Of a stretch of DNA of 35,531 bases, positions 7,437 to 15,264 are shown in pieces. A program made the position numbers and the translations under genes. This DNA is from Vogesella urethralis. Its GTDB lineage: Bacteria; Pseudomonadota; Gammaproteobacteria; Burkholderiales; Chromobacteriaceae. Location: positions 1 to 35,531 of the forward strand of contig NZ_VMDW02000157.1 of NCBI RefSeq assembly GCF_007644045.2. The letters are read 5' to 3'. Position 1 is the first letter of the stretch; each line of letters begins with the position of its first letter. The notes beneath the pieces are model-generated. The model saw nothing but the letters and a program-made list of their open reading frames with translations. It did not search any database and had not been told where the DNA came from.

Positions 7437-9293
7437 GTGAAAACGATACGCTTGACCGTAGCCCAGGCGCTGGTGCGCTATCTGGCTGCGCAGTATGTGG
7501 AAGACGAACACGGCCACCGCGAGCGCCTGTTTGGCGGGGTGTGGGCCATCTTCGGCCATGGCAACGTGGCTGGCCTCGGCGAGGCGCTGCACGCCATGCG
7601 CGAGCAATTGCCCACCTTCCGGGCCCACAACGAGCAGGGCATGGCGCTGGCGGCTACCGCTTACGCCAAAGCGCACTTCCGCCGCCGCATGATGGCAGTC
7701 AGCACCTCCATCGGCCCCGGATGTACCAATCTGGTGACGGCGGCCGCGGTGGCGCACGTCAACCGCCTGCCCATGCTGCTGCTGCCGGGCGACATCTTTG
7801 TTAGCCGCGCACCGGACCCGGTGTTGCAGCAAGTAGAAGACTTCCACGACGGCGGCGTGTCAGCCGTGGATACCCTGCGCCCGGTGTCGCGCTATTTCGA
7901 CCGTATCGTGGTGCCCGACCAGTTGCTGACCGCCCTGCCGCGTGCCATTGCCTACCTGACCGACCCCGCGCTGTGCGGCCCGGTGACGCTGGCGCTGCCG
8001 CAAGATGTACAGGCGCAGGCGTTCGATTGGCCGCTGGCTTTCTTTGACGAGCGGGTGGTGCGTTTCCGCCAGCCGCCGGCAGAAGATGCCGAAATCCAGG
8101 CCTTGGCGGCCATCCTGCGCGACGCCAAACGCCCGATGATCGTTACCGGTGGCGGCGTGCTGTATAGCGAAGGCGGCGCGGCAGCACTGCAAGCGTTTGC
8201 CGAACAGCACGGTATACCGGTGGGCGAGAGCCAGGCCGGCAAGGGCGCGCTGTCTTGGCAGCACCCGCTGCTGGCCGGTGCGGTGGGGGTCACCGGCAGC
8301 CCGGCGGCCAATGCGCTGGCCGAAGACGCCGACGTGGTGCTGGCTGTGGGCACCCGGTTACAGGATTTCACCACCGGCTCGCACGCGCTGTTCGCCGGGG
8401 CGAAGCTGCTGTCGATCAACGTCAGCACCTTTGATGCCATCAAGTGGGGCGGCGTCAGTGCCCAGGCCGACGCGCGTGCCGGGCTGATGGCCTTGTCCGC
8501 CGCGCTGGGCGACTGGCGTGCCGATAGCGGCTGGCAGGCGCAAGCCACCCGGCTGTGCGATGCCTGGCGCCGTCAGGTCAGCGAAATCGTGGTTAGCCCG
8601 CGTGCCGCGTTGCCCACCTACGCCGAAGCCATCGGCGCGGTGCAGGCGTCTGCGGCCAACTCTTGCGATAACGACATCGTGGTGTGCGCTGCCGGTACCT
8701 TGCCGGCTGAGCTGCACAAGCTGTGGCGCACCAGCCGCCCGGGTGGCTACCACATGGAATACGGCTACTCGTGCATGGGTTACGAGGTGGCCGGCGCGCT
8801 GGGGGTGAAGATGGCCCGGCCCGAGCGCGAGGTGATCGTGATGGTGGGCGATGGCAGCTACATGATGCTCAATAACGAGCTGGCTACCTCGGTGATGCTG
8901 GGGCAGAAGCTGATCGTGGTGCTGCTGGATAATGCCGGCTATGCCTGCATTAACCGCTTGCAACAGGCCTGCGGCGGTGCCGAGTTCAACAATATGTACA
9001 AGGACTGCCTCACCGGGCCGGATGGTGCGCCCGATATCGATTTTGCGCTCAATGCCCGTTCACTGGGCGCCGAGGCCGAGACCGTGCACAGCGTGGCCGA
9101 ACTGGAGGCCGCCATGCGCCGTGCCCGCGCTGCCAGCCGCAGCTACCTGATCAGCTTGCGTATCGACGGCCCGCAGTGCACACCGGAAGGCGGTGCCTGG
9201 TGGCAAGTCGGCATCCCGGAGGTTTCCACCCGCAGCCAGGTGGCAGAAGCGCTTGCCCGCCACCAGCAAGGTATGCAACGCCAGCGCCGTTGA
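7437..9293 (+). CDS. iolD: 3D-(3,5/4)-trihydroxycyclohexane-1,2-dione hydrolase
   Basis: A 618-residue thiamine-diphosphate-dependent enzyme that opens the ring of the diketone made by IolE, giving 5-deoxy-glucuronate. The N-terminal pyrimidine-binding domain has GHGNVAGLGEAL and 'FRAHNEQGMALAATAYAK', where the Glu activates ThDP, and SIGPGCTNLVTAAA. The middle domain ('AKRPMIVTGGGVLYS') is Rossmann-like. The C-terminal domain carries the ThDP-Mg motif GDGSYMMLNNELATSV...DNAGYACIN. GTG at 7437 is the preferred start: AAGGAG is six bases before it, and family members begin close to 'KTIRLTVAQALVRYL'. An ATG at 7398 would add 13 unrelated residues. It is a monocistronic unit with its own operator and terminator. 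Confidence 0.95.
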   Translation: MKTIRLTVAQALVRYLAAQYVEDEHGHRERLFGGVWAIFGHGNVAGLGEALHAMREQLPTFRAHNEQGMALAATAYAKAHFRRRMMAVSTSIGPGCTNLVTAAAVAHVNRLPMLLLPGDIFVSRAPDPVLQQVEDFHDGGVSAVDTLRPVSRYFDRIVVPDQLLTALPRAIAYLTDPALCGPVTLALPQDVQAQAFDWPLAFFDERVVRFRQPPAEDAEIQALAAILRDAKRPMIVTGGGVLYSEGGAAALQAFAEQHGIPVGESQAGKGALSWQHPLLAGAVGVTGSPAANALAEDADVVLAVGTRLQDFTTGSHALFAGAKLLSINVSTFDAIKWGGVSAQADARAGLMALSAALGDWRADSGWQAQATRLCDAWRRQVSEIVVSPRAALPTYAEAIGAVQASAANSCDNDIVVCAAGTLPAELHKLWRTSRPGGYHMEYGYSCMGYEVAGALGVKMARPEREVIVMVGDGSYMMLNNELATSVMLGQKLIVVLLDNAGYACINRLQQACGGAEFNNMYKDCLTGPDGAPDIDFALNARSLGAEAETVHSVAELEAAMRRARAASRSYLISLRIDGPQCTPEGGAWWQVGIPEVSTRSQVAEALARHQQGMQRQRR

Positions 9294-9316
9294 TACCCTC
9301 GTTGTTTGTAATGCCC

Positions 9317-9341
9317 AAGGCCGCCTGCAGCGGCCTTTTTT
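9317..9341 (+). terminator. Intrinsic terminator after iolD
   Basis: AAGGCCGC (9317-9324), loop CTGCA, GCGGCCTT (9330-9337), then further T residues to 9341. It is a textbook stem plus U-run, 24 bp after the iolD stop. Between it and the operator at 9490 I see nothing else. Confidence 0.9.
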
Positions 9342-9489
9342 CATGCACTTGATGTTGTCAGGTGCATGGTGCTGGCGGTAGCAGCTTGCCAGACGGCAAC
9401 GTCTGCAGTGGCAGGGTGATAGCTAAGTTGATGATTGGAAAATTGTTTTTGCTGCTATGCAGCAATTGGAAATGCTGTTGCAAGTTTGT

Positions 9490-9503
9490 GGAAATTAATT
9501 TCT
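9490..9503 (+). promoter_or_regulatory. iol operator, ABC-importer copy (GGAAATTAATTTCT)
   Basis: Identical over 14 bases to the iolG copy at 6014-6027. A secondary site, GAAATTTTATTTGCAAAAT, begins 30 bp downstream at 9520. Confidence 0.72.
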
Positions 9504-9519
9504 ACATAAAAAATCTTGT

Positions 9520-9558
9520 GAAATTTTATTTGCAAAATAGAGCGGCTGCTCTTATCTT
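9520..9558 (+). promoter_or_regulatory. Promoter of the inositol ABC importer operon
   Basis: TTGCAA (9530-9535) inside the secondary operator, a 17-bp spacer with GAGCGGCT, and -10 TATCTT (9553-9558). The layout parallels the iolD promoter. Confidence 0.6.
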
Positions 9559-9635
9559 AGCCATACGGATTTGCATGGCTTACCGCGCAGCAGCGCTGGC
9601 CGTGGCACCGACCTACACAACAAGGAGAGACACCG

Positions 9636-10571
9636 ATGAAACGCATGACCAAGTTTGCTGGTTCCCTGGTTTTCCTGTCCCTGACTGCCGCTGCCATGCC
9701 GGCCTCTGCCGCCAAGATCGGCGTCACCATGTCCGCCTTCGACGACAACTTCCTGACCGTGGTGCGTAACAGCATGAAGAGCCATGCGGCCAGCCAGAAA
9801 GACGTAAACGTGCAGTTTGAGGATGCCCAGAACGACATCGGCAAACAGCTTTCCCAGGTACAAAACTTCATCGCCCAGAAAGTGGACGCCATCGTGGTGA
9901 ACGTGGTGGATACCGAAGTGACCCCGAAAATCAGCAAGATGGTGTCTGCTGCCGGCATCCCGCTGGTGTACGTGAACCGTCTGCCGGCCGACCGCGTTCT
10001 GCCGGCCAAGGTGGCGTTTGTGGGTTCCAACGAGCTGGAGTCGGGCACCCTGCAGATGAAAGAGGTATGCCGCCTGATGGGGGGCAAGGGCAATATCGTG
10101 GTGATGATGGGTGACCTGTCCAACCAGGCGGCCCGTCAGCGCACCAAGGACGTGGAAGACGTGATTGCCACCCCGGCGTGCAAAGGCATCAAGATCGTCG
10201 AGAAGCAAACCGCCAAATGGTCGCGCACCGAAGGCCGTGACCTGGTGATGAACTGGCTGAGCGCCGGCGTGAAGTTTGACGCGGTGGTATCCAACAACGA
10301 TGAGATGGCACTGGGCGCCATCCAGGCCCTGAAAGCCGCCAAGCGCAGCAACGTGATCGTGGCCGGCGTGGATGCCACCCGCGATGCACTGACTGCGATG
10401 AAAAGCGGCGACATGAAAGTGACCGTGTTCCAGAACGGTGCCGGTCAGGGGCGTGGTGCCATCGACGTGGCACTGAAGCTGGCCAAAGGCGAAAAAGTGC
10501 CGCCGATGAACTACATCCCGTTCGAGCTGGTGACCCCGGCCAACCTCAAGAACTACGAAGCCCGTAACTAA
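9636..10571 (+). CDS. ibpA: Inositol-type ABC importer, periplasmic binding protein
   Basis: A 311-residue periplasmic sugar-binding protein of the RbsB/pentose-binding fold. It has a Sec signal peptide (basic MKRMTK, hydrophobic FAGSLVFLSLTAAAM, cleavage after PASA around residue 24). The mature part starts 'AKIGVTMSAFDDNFLTVVRN', and 'VVNVVDTEVTPKISKMV' and 'VVSNNDEMALGAIQALK' are typical of this group. Its operator-controlled promoter and place in the iol locus support inositol as ligand, as for Caulobacter IbpA; the ligand is inferred. AAGGAGAGA precedes the ATG. It is the first gene of a three-gene importer operon. Confidence 0.88.
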   Translation: MKRMTKFAGSLVFLSLTAAAMPASAAKIGVTMSAFDDNFLTVVRNSMKSHAASQKDVNVQFEDAQNDIGKQLSQVQNFIAQKVDAIVVNVVDTEVTPKISKMVSAAGIPLVYVNRLPADRVLPAKVAFVGSNELESGTLQMKEVCRLMGGKGNIVVMMGDLSNQAARQRTKDVEDVIATPACKGIKIVEKQTAKWSRTEGRDLVMNWLSAGVKFDAVVSNNDEMALGAIQALKAAKRSNVIVAGVDATRDALTAMKSGDMKVTVFQNGAGQGRGAIDVALKLAKGEKVPPMNYIPFELVTPANLKNYEARN

Positions 10572-10586
10572 GCACGTTCCACTCTT

Positions 10587-10618
10587 GGCCGGCCGGCCCT
10601 GCGGGGCTGGCGCCGGCC
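10587..10618 (+). repeat. Stem-loop between binding-protein and ATPase genes
   Basis: GGCCGG (10587-10592) can pair with CCGGCC (10613-10618), with an inner GCCC/GGGC pairing between them. There is no U-run. A GC-rich hairpin here is typical after binding-protein genes, where it protects the upstream mRNA segment and raises binding protein over membrane components. The function is inferred. Confidence 0.5.
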
Positions 10619-10638
10619 TGCAACAAGGATGACGAGCC

Positions 10639-12183
10639 ATGCTGAGTCTGGCCCCAGAAAAAGTGACTGCCGCCCAGCCGGCGCCCCTGCAAGCGGCAGC
10701 AGTGCCGTTGATCGAAGTAAAAGGCGTGCGCAAGGAGTTTCCGGGGGTAGTGGCACTGGATGACGCTTCGTTCTGCCTGCGTCGCGGTACCGTCCACGCG
10801 CTGATGGGTGAAAACGGCGCCGGCAAATCCACGCTGATGAAGATCCTGGCTGGCGTACAGCCGCCTGACAAAGGCGTGTTTCGCCTCAATGGCCAGGATG
10901 TCACGCTGACCTCGCCGCTGGATGCGCTGGAAAAAGGCATTGCCATGATCCATCAGGAACTCAACCTGATGCCGTACATGACGGTGGCCGAAAACATCTG
11001 GATCCGTCGCGAGCCGCTGGGGCGCTTCGGCCTGATCGACCACGGGCGCATGGCCGAGATGACCCGCCAGCTGCTGACCGAACTGGCGATCGACATCGAC
11101 CCGGAAAGCCTGGTCCGCGACCTGAGCCTGTCCGAACGCCAGATGGTGGAGATTGCCAAGGCGGTGTCGTACAACTCCGACGTGCTGATCATGGACGAGC
11201 CGACCTCGGCCCTGACCGAGCACGAAGTCGCCCACCTGTTCCGCATCATCAAATCGCTGCGTGCCCAGGGCAAGGGCATCATCTACATCACCCACAAGAT
11301 GAATGAACTGTCGGAAATCGCCGACGAAGTCACCATCTTCCGTGACGGTCGCTATATCGGCTGCATGCAGACCGAACGGCTGGACCGCGACGAAATCATC
11401 CGCATGATGGTTGGCCGCGAAGTGGGCGACATGTTCCCCAAGGAAACCGCGCAGATCGGCGAGGTGGTGATGTCGGTGCAGAACCTCACCCTCGATGGCG
11501 TGTTCCACGACGTGAGCTTCGAGCTGCGTAGTGGCGAGATTCTGGGTGTGGCCGGCCTGATCGGCTCCGGCCGCAGCAATGTGGCGGAAACGCTGTTCGG
11601 CGTTACACCGGCCAGCAGAGGCAGCATCAGCCTGTTTGGCCAGCCGGTGACTATCAGCTCACCTAAAGTTGCCATGGCGCACGGCATGGCGTTTTTGACC
11701 GAAGACCGCAAGGACACCGGCTGTTTCCTCAAGCTGAGCATCCAGGAAAACATGCAGATTTCGGTACTGGGCGGCGACAACATCCAGGCGGGCTTTGTGC
11801 GCCAGTCTGCCCTGAGCAGTGTCTGCGAACAGATGTCCGCCACGCTGCGTGTGAAGGCGCCGGGCTTGTACGAACGGGTGGAAAACCTGTCCGGCGGCAA
11901 CCAGCAGAAAGTGCTGATCGGCCGCTGGCTGCTAACCAACCCGCGCATCCTGATTCTGGACGAGCCGACCCGCGGTATCGACGTGGGGGCCAAGGCCGAA
12001 ATCCATCGCCTGATTTCCCGCCTCGCCTGCCAGGGCGTGGCCGTGATCATGATCTCGTCCGAACTGCCCGAAGTGCTGGGCATGAGCGACCGCGTGATGG
12101 TGATGCACGAGGGCAGAGTCACCGGCATCCTCGATCGCAGCGAGGCTGACCAGGTAAGCATCATGCAACTGGCGTCGCGCTGA
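10639..12183 (+). CDS. iatA: Inositol-type ABC importer, double ATPase
   Basis: A 514-residue sugar ABC ATPase of the RbsA/MglA type with two nucleotide-binding domains. The first has Walker [10 protein letters not shown], signature LSLSERQ and Walker [12 protein letters not shown]. The second begins around '[35 protein letters not shown]' (degenerate Walker A, usual for domain 2), with signature LSGGNQQK and Walker [13 protein letters not shown]. It works at the cytoplasmic face with the permease downstream. The N-terminal 20 or so residues before '[12 protein letters not shown]' are variable. The length matches the family. Confidence 0.92.
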   Translation: MLSLAPEKVTAAQPAPLQAAAVPLIEVKGVRKEFPGVVALDDASFCLRRGTVHALMGENGAGKSTLMKILAGVQPPDKGVFRLNGQDVTLTSPLDALEKGIAMIHQELNLMPYMTVAENIWIRREPLGRFGLIDHGRMAEMTRQLLTELAIDIDPESLVRDLSLSERQMVEIAKAVSYNSDVLIMDEPTSALTEHEVAHLFRIIKSLRAQGKGIIYITHKMNELSEIADEVTIFRDGRYIGCMQTERLDRDEIIRMMVGREVGDMFPKETAQIGEVVMSVQNLTLDGVFHDVSFELRSGEILGVAGLIGSGRSNVAETLFGVTPASRGSISLFGQPVTISSPKVAMAHGMAFLTEDRKDTGCFLKLSIQENMQISVLGGDNIQAGFVRQSALSSVCEQMSATLRVKAPGLYERVENLSGGNQQKVLIGRWLLTNPRILILDEPTRGIDVGAKAEIHRLISRLACQGVAVIMISSELPEVLGMSDRVMVMHEGRVTGILDRSEADQVSIMQLASR

Positions 12184-12249
12184 GCGCCAGACGAATACAC
12201 AGAGAGACAGGCGCCGCCCGCGGCGCAAAAAAACCGGAGGATTCACAAC

Positions 12250-13275
12250 ATGGCAATCAGCAACGCAGGGCAGCTCGGCAACGCCGGCAAACCCGCCAAG
12301 TCCAAATTCCGCCTGCCGGGCGAAGCCCGCATCTTTGCCGTGCTGATGGGGGTGGCACTGTTGTTCGAAGTACTGGGCTGGTTCCTGGTGGGGCAAAGCT
12401 TTCTGGCCAATACCGATCGTTTGCTGGTGATGATCTTGCAGGTATCGGTGATCGGCATCATCGCGGTGGGCGTGACCCAGATCATCATCATGGACGGCAT
12501 CGACCTGTCGTCCGGCTCGGTGGTGGCGCTCACCGCCATGGTGTCGGCCAGCCTGGCGCAGACGTCCGATTTCGGACGTGCCGTGTTCCCGTCGCTGACC
12601 GACTTGCCGGTGGTGGTGCCGCTGTTGGCGGGCTTGCTGGTTGGCCTGTGCTGCGGCCTGCTGAACGGCTTCGTCATCGCCAAGACGGCCATCCCGCCGT
12701 TCATTGCCACGCTGGGTGTGATGGTGACCGCCCGTGGCCTGGCCAAGTGGTACACCGAAGGCGAGCCGATCAGCATGCTGTCCGATAACTACGCGGCTAT
12801 CGGTAGCGGCATTACCCCGATATTGATCTTTCTGGGCGTAGCGGCCGTGTTCCACGTCATTCTCAGCTACACCCGCTACGGCAAATACACCTACGCTATC
12901 GGCGCCAACCGTGCTGCCGCCCGCGTGTCCGGCATCAACGTCAACAAGCATCTGGTGATCGTGTACACCGTGGCCGGTCTGTTGTCCGGTCTGGCCGGGG
13001 TGGTGACGTCGGCACGTGCCGTGTCCGGCCAGGCAGGCATGGGCATGATGTACGAGCTGGACGCGATTGCCGCCGCCGTGATCGGCGGGACATCGCTGGC
13101 CGGCGGGGTTGGCCGCATCACCGGCACCGTGATCGGTGTGCTGATCCTGGGCGTGGTGACCTCGGGCTTTACCTTCCTGCGGATCGATGCGTACTACCAG
13201 GAAATCGTGAAAGGCGTGATCATCGTGGCCGCCGTGGTGGCTGACCAGTACCGCCAGCGCAACCGTCGCACCTGA
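12250..13275 (+). CDS. iatP: Inositol-type ABC importer, permease
   Basis: A 341-residue inner-membrane permease of the RbsC/BPD_transp_2 family. After a polar N-terminus, hydrophobic segments run to the end. Diagnostic stretches are 'GVTQIIIMDGIDLSSGSVVAL', 'IAKTAIPPFIATLGVMVTARGLA', 'YGKYTYAIGANRAAARVSGINV' (the loop that contacts the ATPase) and 'LDAIAAAVIGGTSLAGGVGRI'. GGAGG lies nine bases before the ATG. It is the last gene of the importer operon, followed by a terminator. Confidence 0.92.
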   Translation: MAISNAGQLGNAGKPAKSKFRLPGEARIFAVLMGVALLFEVLGWFLVGQSFLANTDRLLVMILQVSVIGIIAVGVTQIIIMDGIDLSSGSVVALTAMVSASLAQTSDFGRAVFPSLTDLPVVVPLLAGLLVGLCCGLLNGFVIAKTAIPPFIATLGVMVTARGLAKWYTEGEPISMLSDNYAAIGSGITPILIFLGVAAVFHVILSYTRYGKYTYAIGANRAAARVSGINVNKHLVIVYTVAGLLSGLAGVVTSARAVSGQAGMGMMYELDAIAAAVIGGTSLAGGVGRITGTVIGVLILGVVTSGFTFLRIDAYYQEIVKGVIIVAAVVADQYRQRNRRT

Positions 13276-13302
13276 TCGTTATTCCCATTTCCCTCTTTAC
13301 CC

Positions 13303-13325
13303 AAGCCCGGCTGTGCCGGGCTTTT
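13303..13325 (+). terminator. Intrinsic terminator after the ABC importer operon
   Basis: AAGCCCGGC (13303-13311), loop TGT, GCCGGGCTT (13315-13323), then TT. It lies 28 bp after the permease stop and ends only 13 bp before the EamA start codon. Confidence 0.85.
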
Positions 13326-13338
13326 GACCGTTACTGCC

Positions 13339-14196
13339 ATGCCCCTTGCTGCCGTCCGTCGTCGTTTGCCCGAGTCTGCCTTGCTGCTGGTGACCCTGCT
13401 GGCCGCCAGCGGCTGGCTGTTTTCCAAAGCGGTACTGCGCGACCTGCCGCCATTGCTGTTCATGGCCATCCGTTTCGGGCTAAGCGCCATGGTGCTTGCC
13501 GGGCTGGTGCGGCGCCGGCAGCGCTGGCAACCCGGCGTATGGCGACCAGCCTTGCGCGGCGGCTTGCTATTAGGGCTGGCCATGATGTGCTGGGTATACG
13601 GTTTGAGTTTGAGTCAGCACGTGGGGGTGGCTGCCTTCATCAGCAGCCTGGGCATTGTGTTGGCGCCGTTTGCCGCCCGGCTATGGCTGGGCACGGCCTT
13701 GTCGCGGCGTGCCTGGCTGGGCATGGGGGTGGCGATGGCGGGTATGGCGTGCCTGTCGTGGCGGCCGGGCGGGACATTGGCGGTAGCAGAAAGCTGGCTA
13801 CTGTTGGCCGCGGCCGGGCAAGCAGCCTACCTGGCCGTCAACAGCCGCGATATGGCGGCCATGCCGGTGCTGCAAGCCACTGCCTGGCAGCTGTTGGTCG
13901 CTGGCGCGGCGTGTCTGGCCGCCAGTGCGCTGCTGGAGCGCTGGCAGGGGCTGGCGTGGCAGGCCTGTTGGCCGCCGCTGCTGGGCAGTGTGCTGCTGGC
14001 GACTTGTTTGCGTTTTGTGTTGCAGGGTTGGGGGCAGGGCAGGCTGGGGGTGGCGCAGGCGTCGTTCATCCTGCTGCTGGAACCGGTATGGACGGCGCTG
14101 TTGGCCGCGTGGTGGTACGGCAGTGGTTTCAGCCTGCAGCAGGGCAGCGGCGCCGCCCTGGTGCTGCTGGCCTTGCTGCTTACTCGTCGTAACTGA
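13339..14196 (+). CDS. EamA/DMT-family permease
   Basis: A 285-residue protein with about ten hydrophobic helices in two EamA repeats ('LLVTLLAASGWLFSKAVLRDLPPLLFMAIRFG' and, later, 'SFILLLEPVWTALLAAWWYG'). It is a drug/metabolite transporter-superfamily exporter of unknown substrate. ATG 13339 is chosen because the upstream in-frame TTG lies inside the terminator hairpin. No convincing ribosome binding site precedes it, so the start is uncertain. It sits inside the iol locus without an obvious pathway role. Its last 17 bases overlap the 3' end of the convergent RpiR gene. Confidence 0.85.
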   Translation: MPLAAVRRRLPESALLLVTLLAASGWLFSKAVLRDLPPLLFMAIRFGLSAMVLAGLVRRRQRWQPGVWRPALRGGLLLGLAMMCWVYGLSLSQHVGVAAFISSLGIVLAPFAARLWLGTALSRRAWLGMGVAMAGMACLSWRPGGTLAVAESWLLLAAAGQAAYLAVNSRDMAAMPVLQATAWQLLVAGAACLAASALLERWQGLAWQACWPPLLGSVLLATCLRFVLQGWGQGRLGVAQASFILLLEPVWTALLAAWWYGSGFSLQQGSGAALVLLALLLTRRN

Positions 14197-15046
14197 CCGC
14201 GTCACGGGTTTCTTCCACCACCAGTTCCAGCCGGTAAGACAGGGCGATGAACAGGGCCTGGCACAGGCTGATGGTGCTGCTCATCGAGCGGAAGGCAAAC
14301 GCGCTGCCTTCTTTTACGGTGAGGATGCTGGCGGCGTCACGGCACAGCGGGCTGAGCTGGCTGTCGGTGATGACCAGCAGCTTGGCCTTGTTCTGGCTGG
14401 CCACGCGGGCGCAGTAGCGGGTTTCGCGGCCATAAGGCTGGAAGCTGATGGCGATCATCAGGTCGCCTTCGCTGATGCTGCGGATCTGCTCGTGGTACAT
14501 GCCGCCGAGGCCCGATACCAGATGCACGCGCTTTTTGGTGTGTTGCAGCGCATAGGTGATGTAGCTGGCAATGGGGAACATACGACGCACGCCGATCACG
14601 TAGATGTTGTCGGCGCGCTGTAGCAGGTCAACGGCGGCGTCGAACGCCACCGGGTCCAGCGTCTGCGACAGCTCGTCCAGCCCCTGCTGGCAGGCAGCCA
14701 GAAAGCTCTGCGCCAGGTCGGTGTTGCTCAGCGGGGCGTTCTGCTTGGCGATGACGTCGCGGATGCGGTGCTGATAGCTGCTGGTATTGGGCTGGGCTGG
14801 CACAAAGGCTTCGCGGAACAGGGCCTGCATGTCGCTGAAACCGGAGAAACCGAAGCGTTGCGCGAAACGCACAATGGCCGACGGCTGCACTTCGCAAGCC
14901 TTGGCGATGTCGGTGATGCGCTCCAGCACCAGTGTCTGGCGGTGGTCCTCGATGTACTTGGCGATGATCTTAAGTTGCTTGCTCAGGCCCTCGTACTCTT
15001 CGGAGATGCGCTTCATCAGCTGGTCGGCGGTGATGTTATTGCTCAT
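14180..15046 (-). CDS. iolR: RpiR-family regulator, probable IolR
   Basis: A 288-residue RpiR-type regulator. The N-terminal HTH_6 domain (about 10-85; ITDIAKACEVQPSAIVRFAQ is the recognition part, followed by RFGFSGFSDMQ) precedes a C-terminal SIS sugar-isomerase fold that binds a phosphosugar ('IYVIGVRRMFPIASYITYAL', 'SEGDLMIAISFQPYGRET', 'LLVITDSQLSPL'). RpiR proteins in this position repress inositol genes in several proteobacteria, and the effector is probably an IolC product such as 2-deoxy-5-keto-gluconate-6-phosphate (family knowledge). It is divergent from iolC with an operator array between them. It is probably the protein that binds the GGAA-N6-TTCT sites and likely regulates itself. 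Confidence 0.88.
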   Translation of the reverse strand: MSNNITADQLMKRISEEYEGLSKQLKIIAKYIEDHRQTLVLERITDIAKACEVQPSAIVRFAQRFGFSGFSDMQALFREAFVPAQPNTSSYQHRIRDVIAKQNAPLSNTDLAQSFLAACQQGLDELSQTLDPVAFDAAVDLLQRADNIYVIGVRRMFPIASYITYALQHTKKRVHLVSGLGGMYHEQIRSISEGDLMIAISFQPYGRETRYCARVASQNKAKLLVITDSQLSPLCRDAASILTVKEGSAFAFRSMSSTISLCQALFIALSYRLELVVEETRDAVSYDE

Positions 15047-15103
15047 TGGCCTGGTCTCCGGGGCGATGTGGTGGCGTTATGGTACGGCGGCTGTTGCAAA
15101 AAT

Positions 15104-15162
15104 GAAAAAAAATTTGCAGAAATAAATTTCCGATACAACAAATATACGAAAAAAAATTTGCA
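15104..15162 (+). promoter_or_regulatory. iol operator array between iolR and iolC
   Basis: Three related elements: GAAAAAAAATTTGCA at 15104-15118, AGAAATAAATTTCC at 15118-15131 (the reverse complement fits GGAA-N6-TTCT), and GAAAAAAAATTTGCA at 15148-15162. The first and third are identical. The core and the third element start 30 bp apart, as at the other promoters. Binding here could repress both iolC and iolR. Confidence 0.7.
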
Positions 15163-15186
15163 GACGAGGCGGGGGCGCAGTAATCT
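15158..15186 (+). promoter_or_regulatory. iolC operon promoter
   Basis: TTGCAG (15158-15163), a 17-bp spacer and TAATCT (15181-15186). The -35 overlaps the third operator element, as in the iolD and importer promoters. Confidence 0.6.
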
Positions 15187-15264
15187 AGTTTCATCACGGT
15201 AGCCCGCTGCGCCGAGTCCGATCGGCGGCTGAGCACAAGACCTCGGGCATCGGCAACCAATGGA

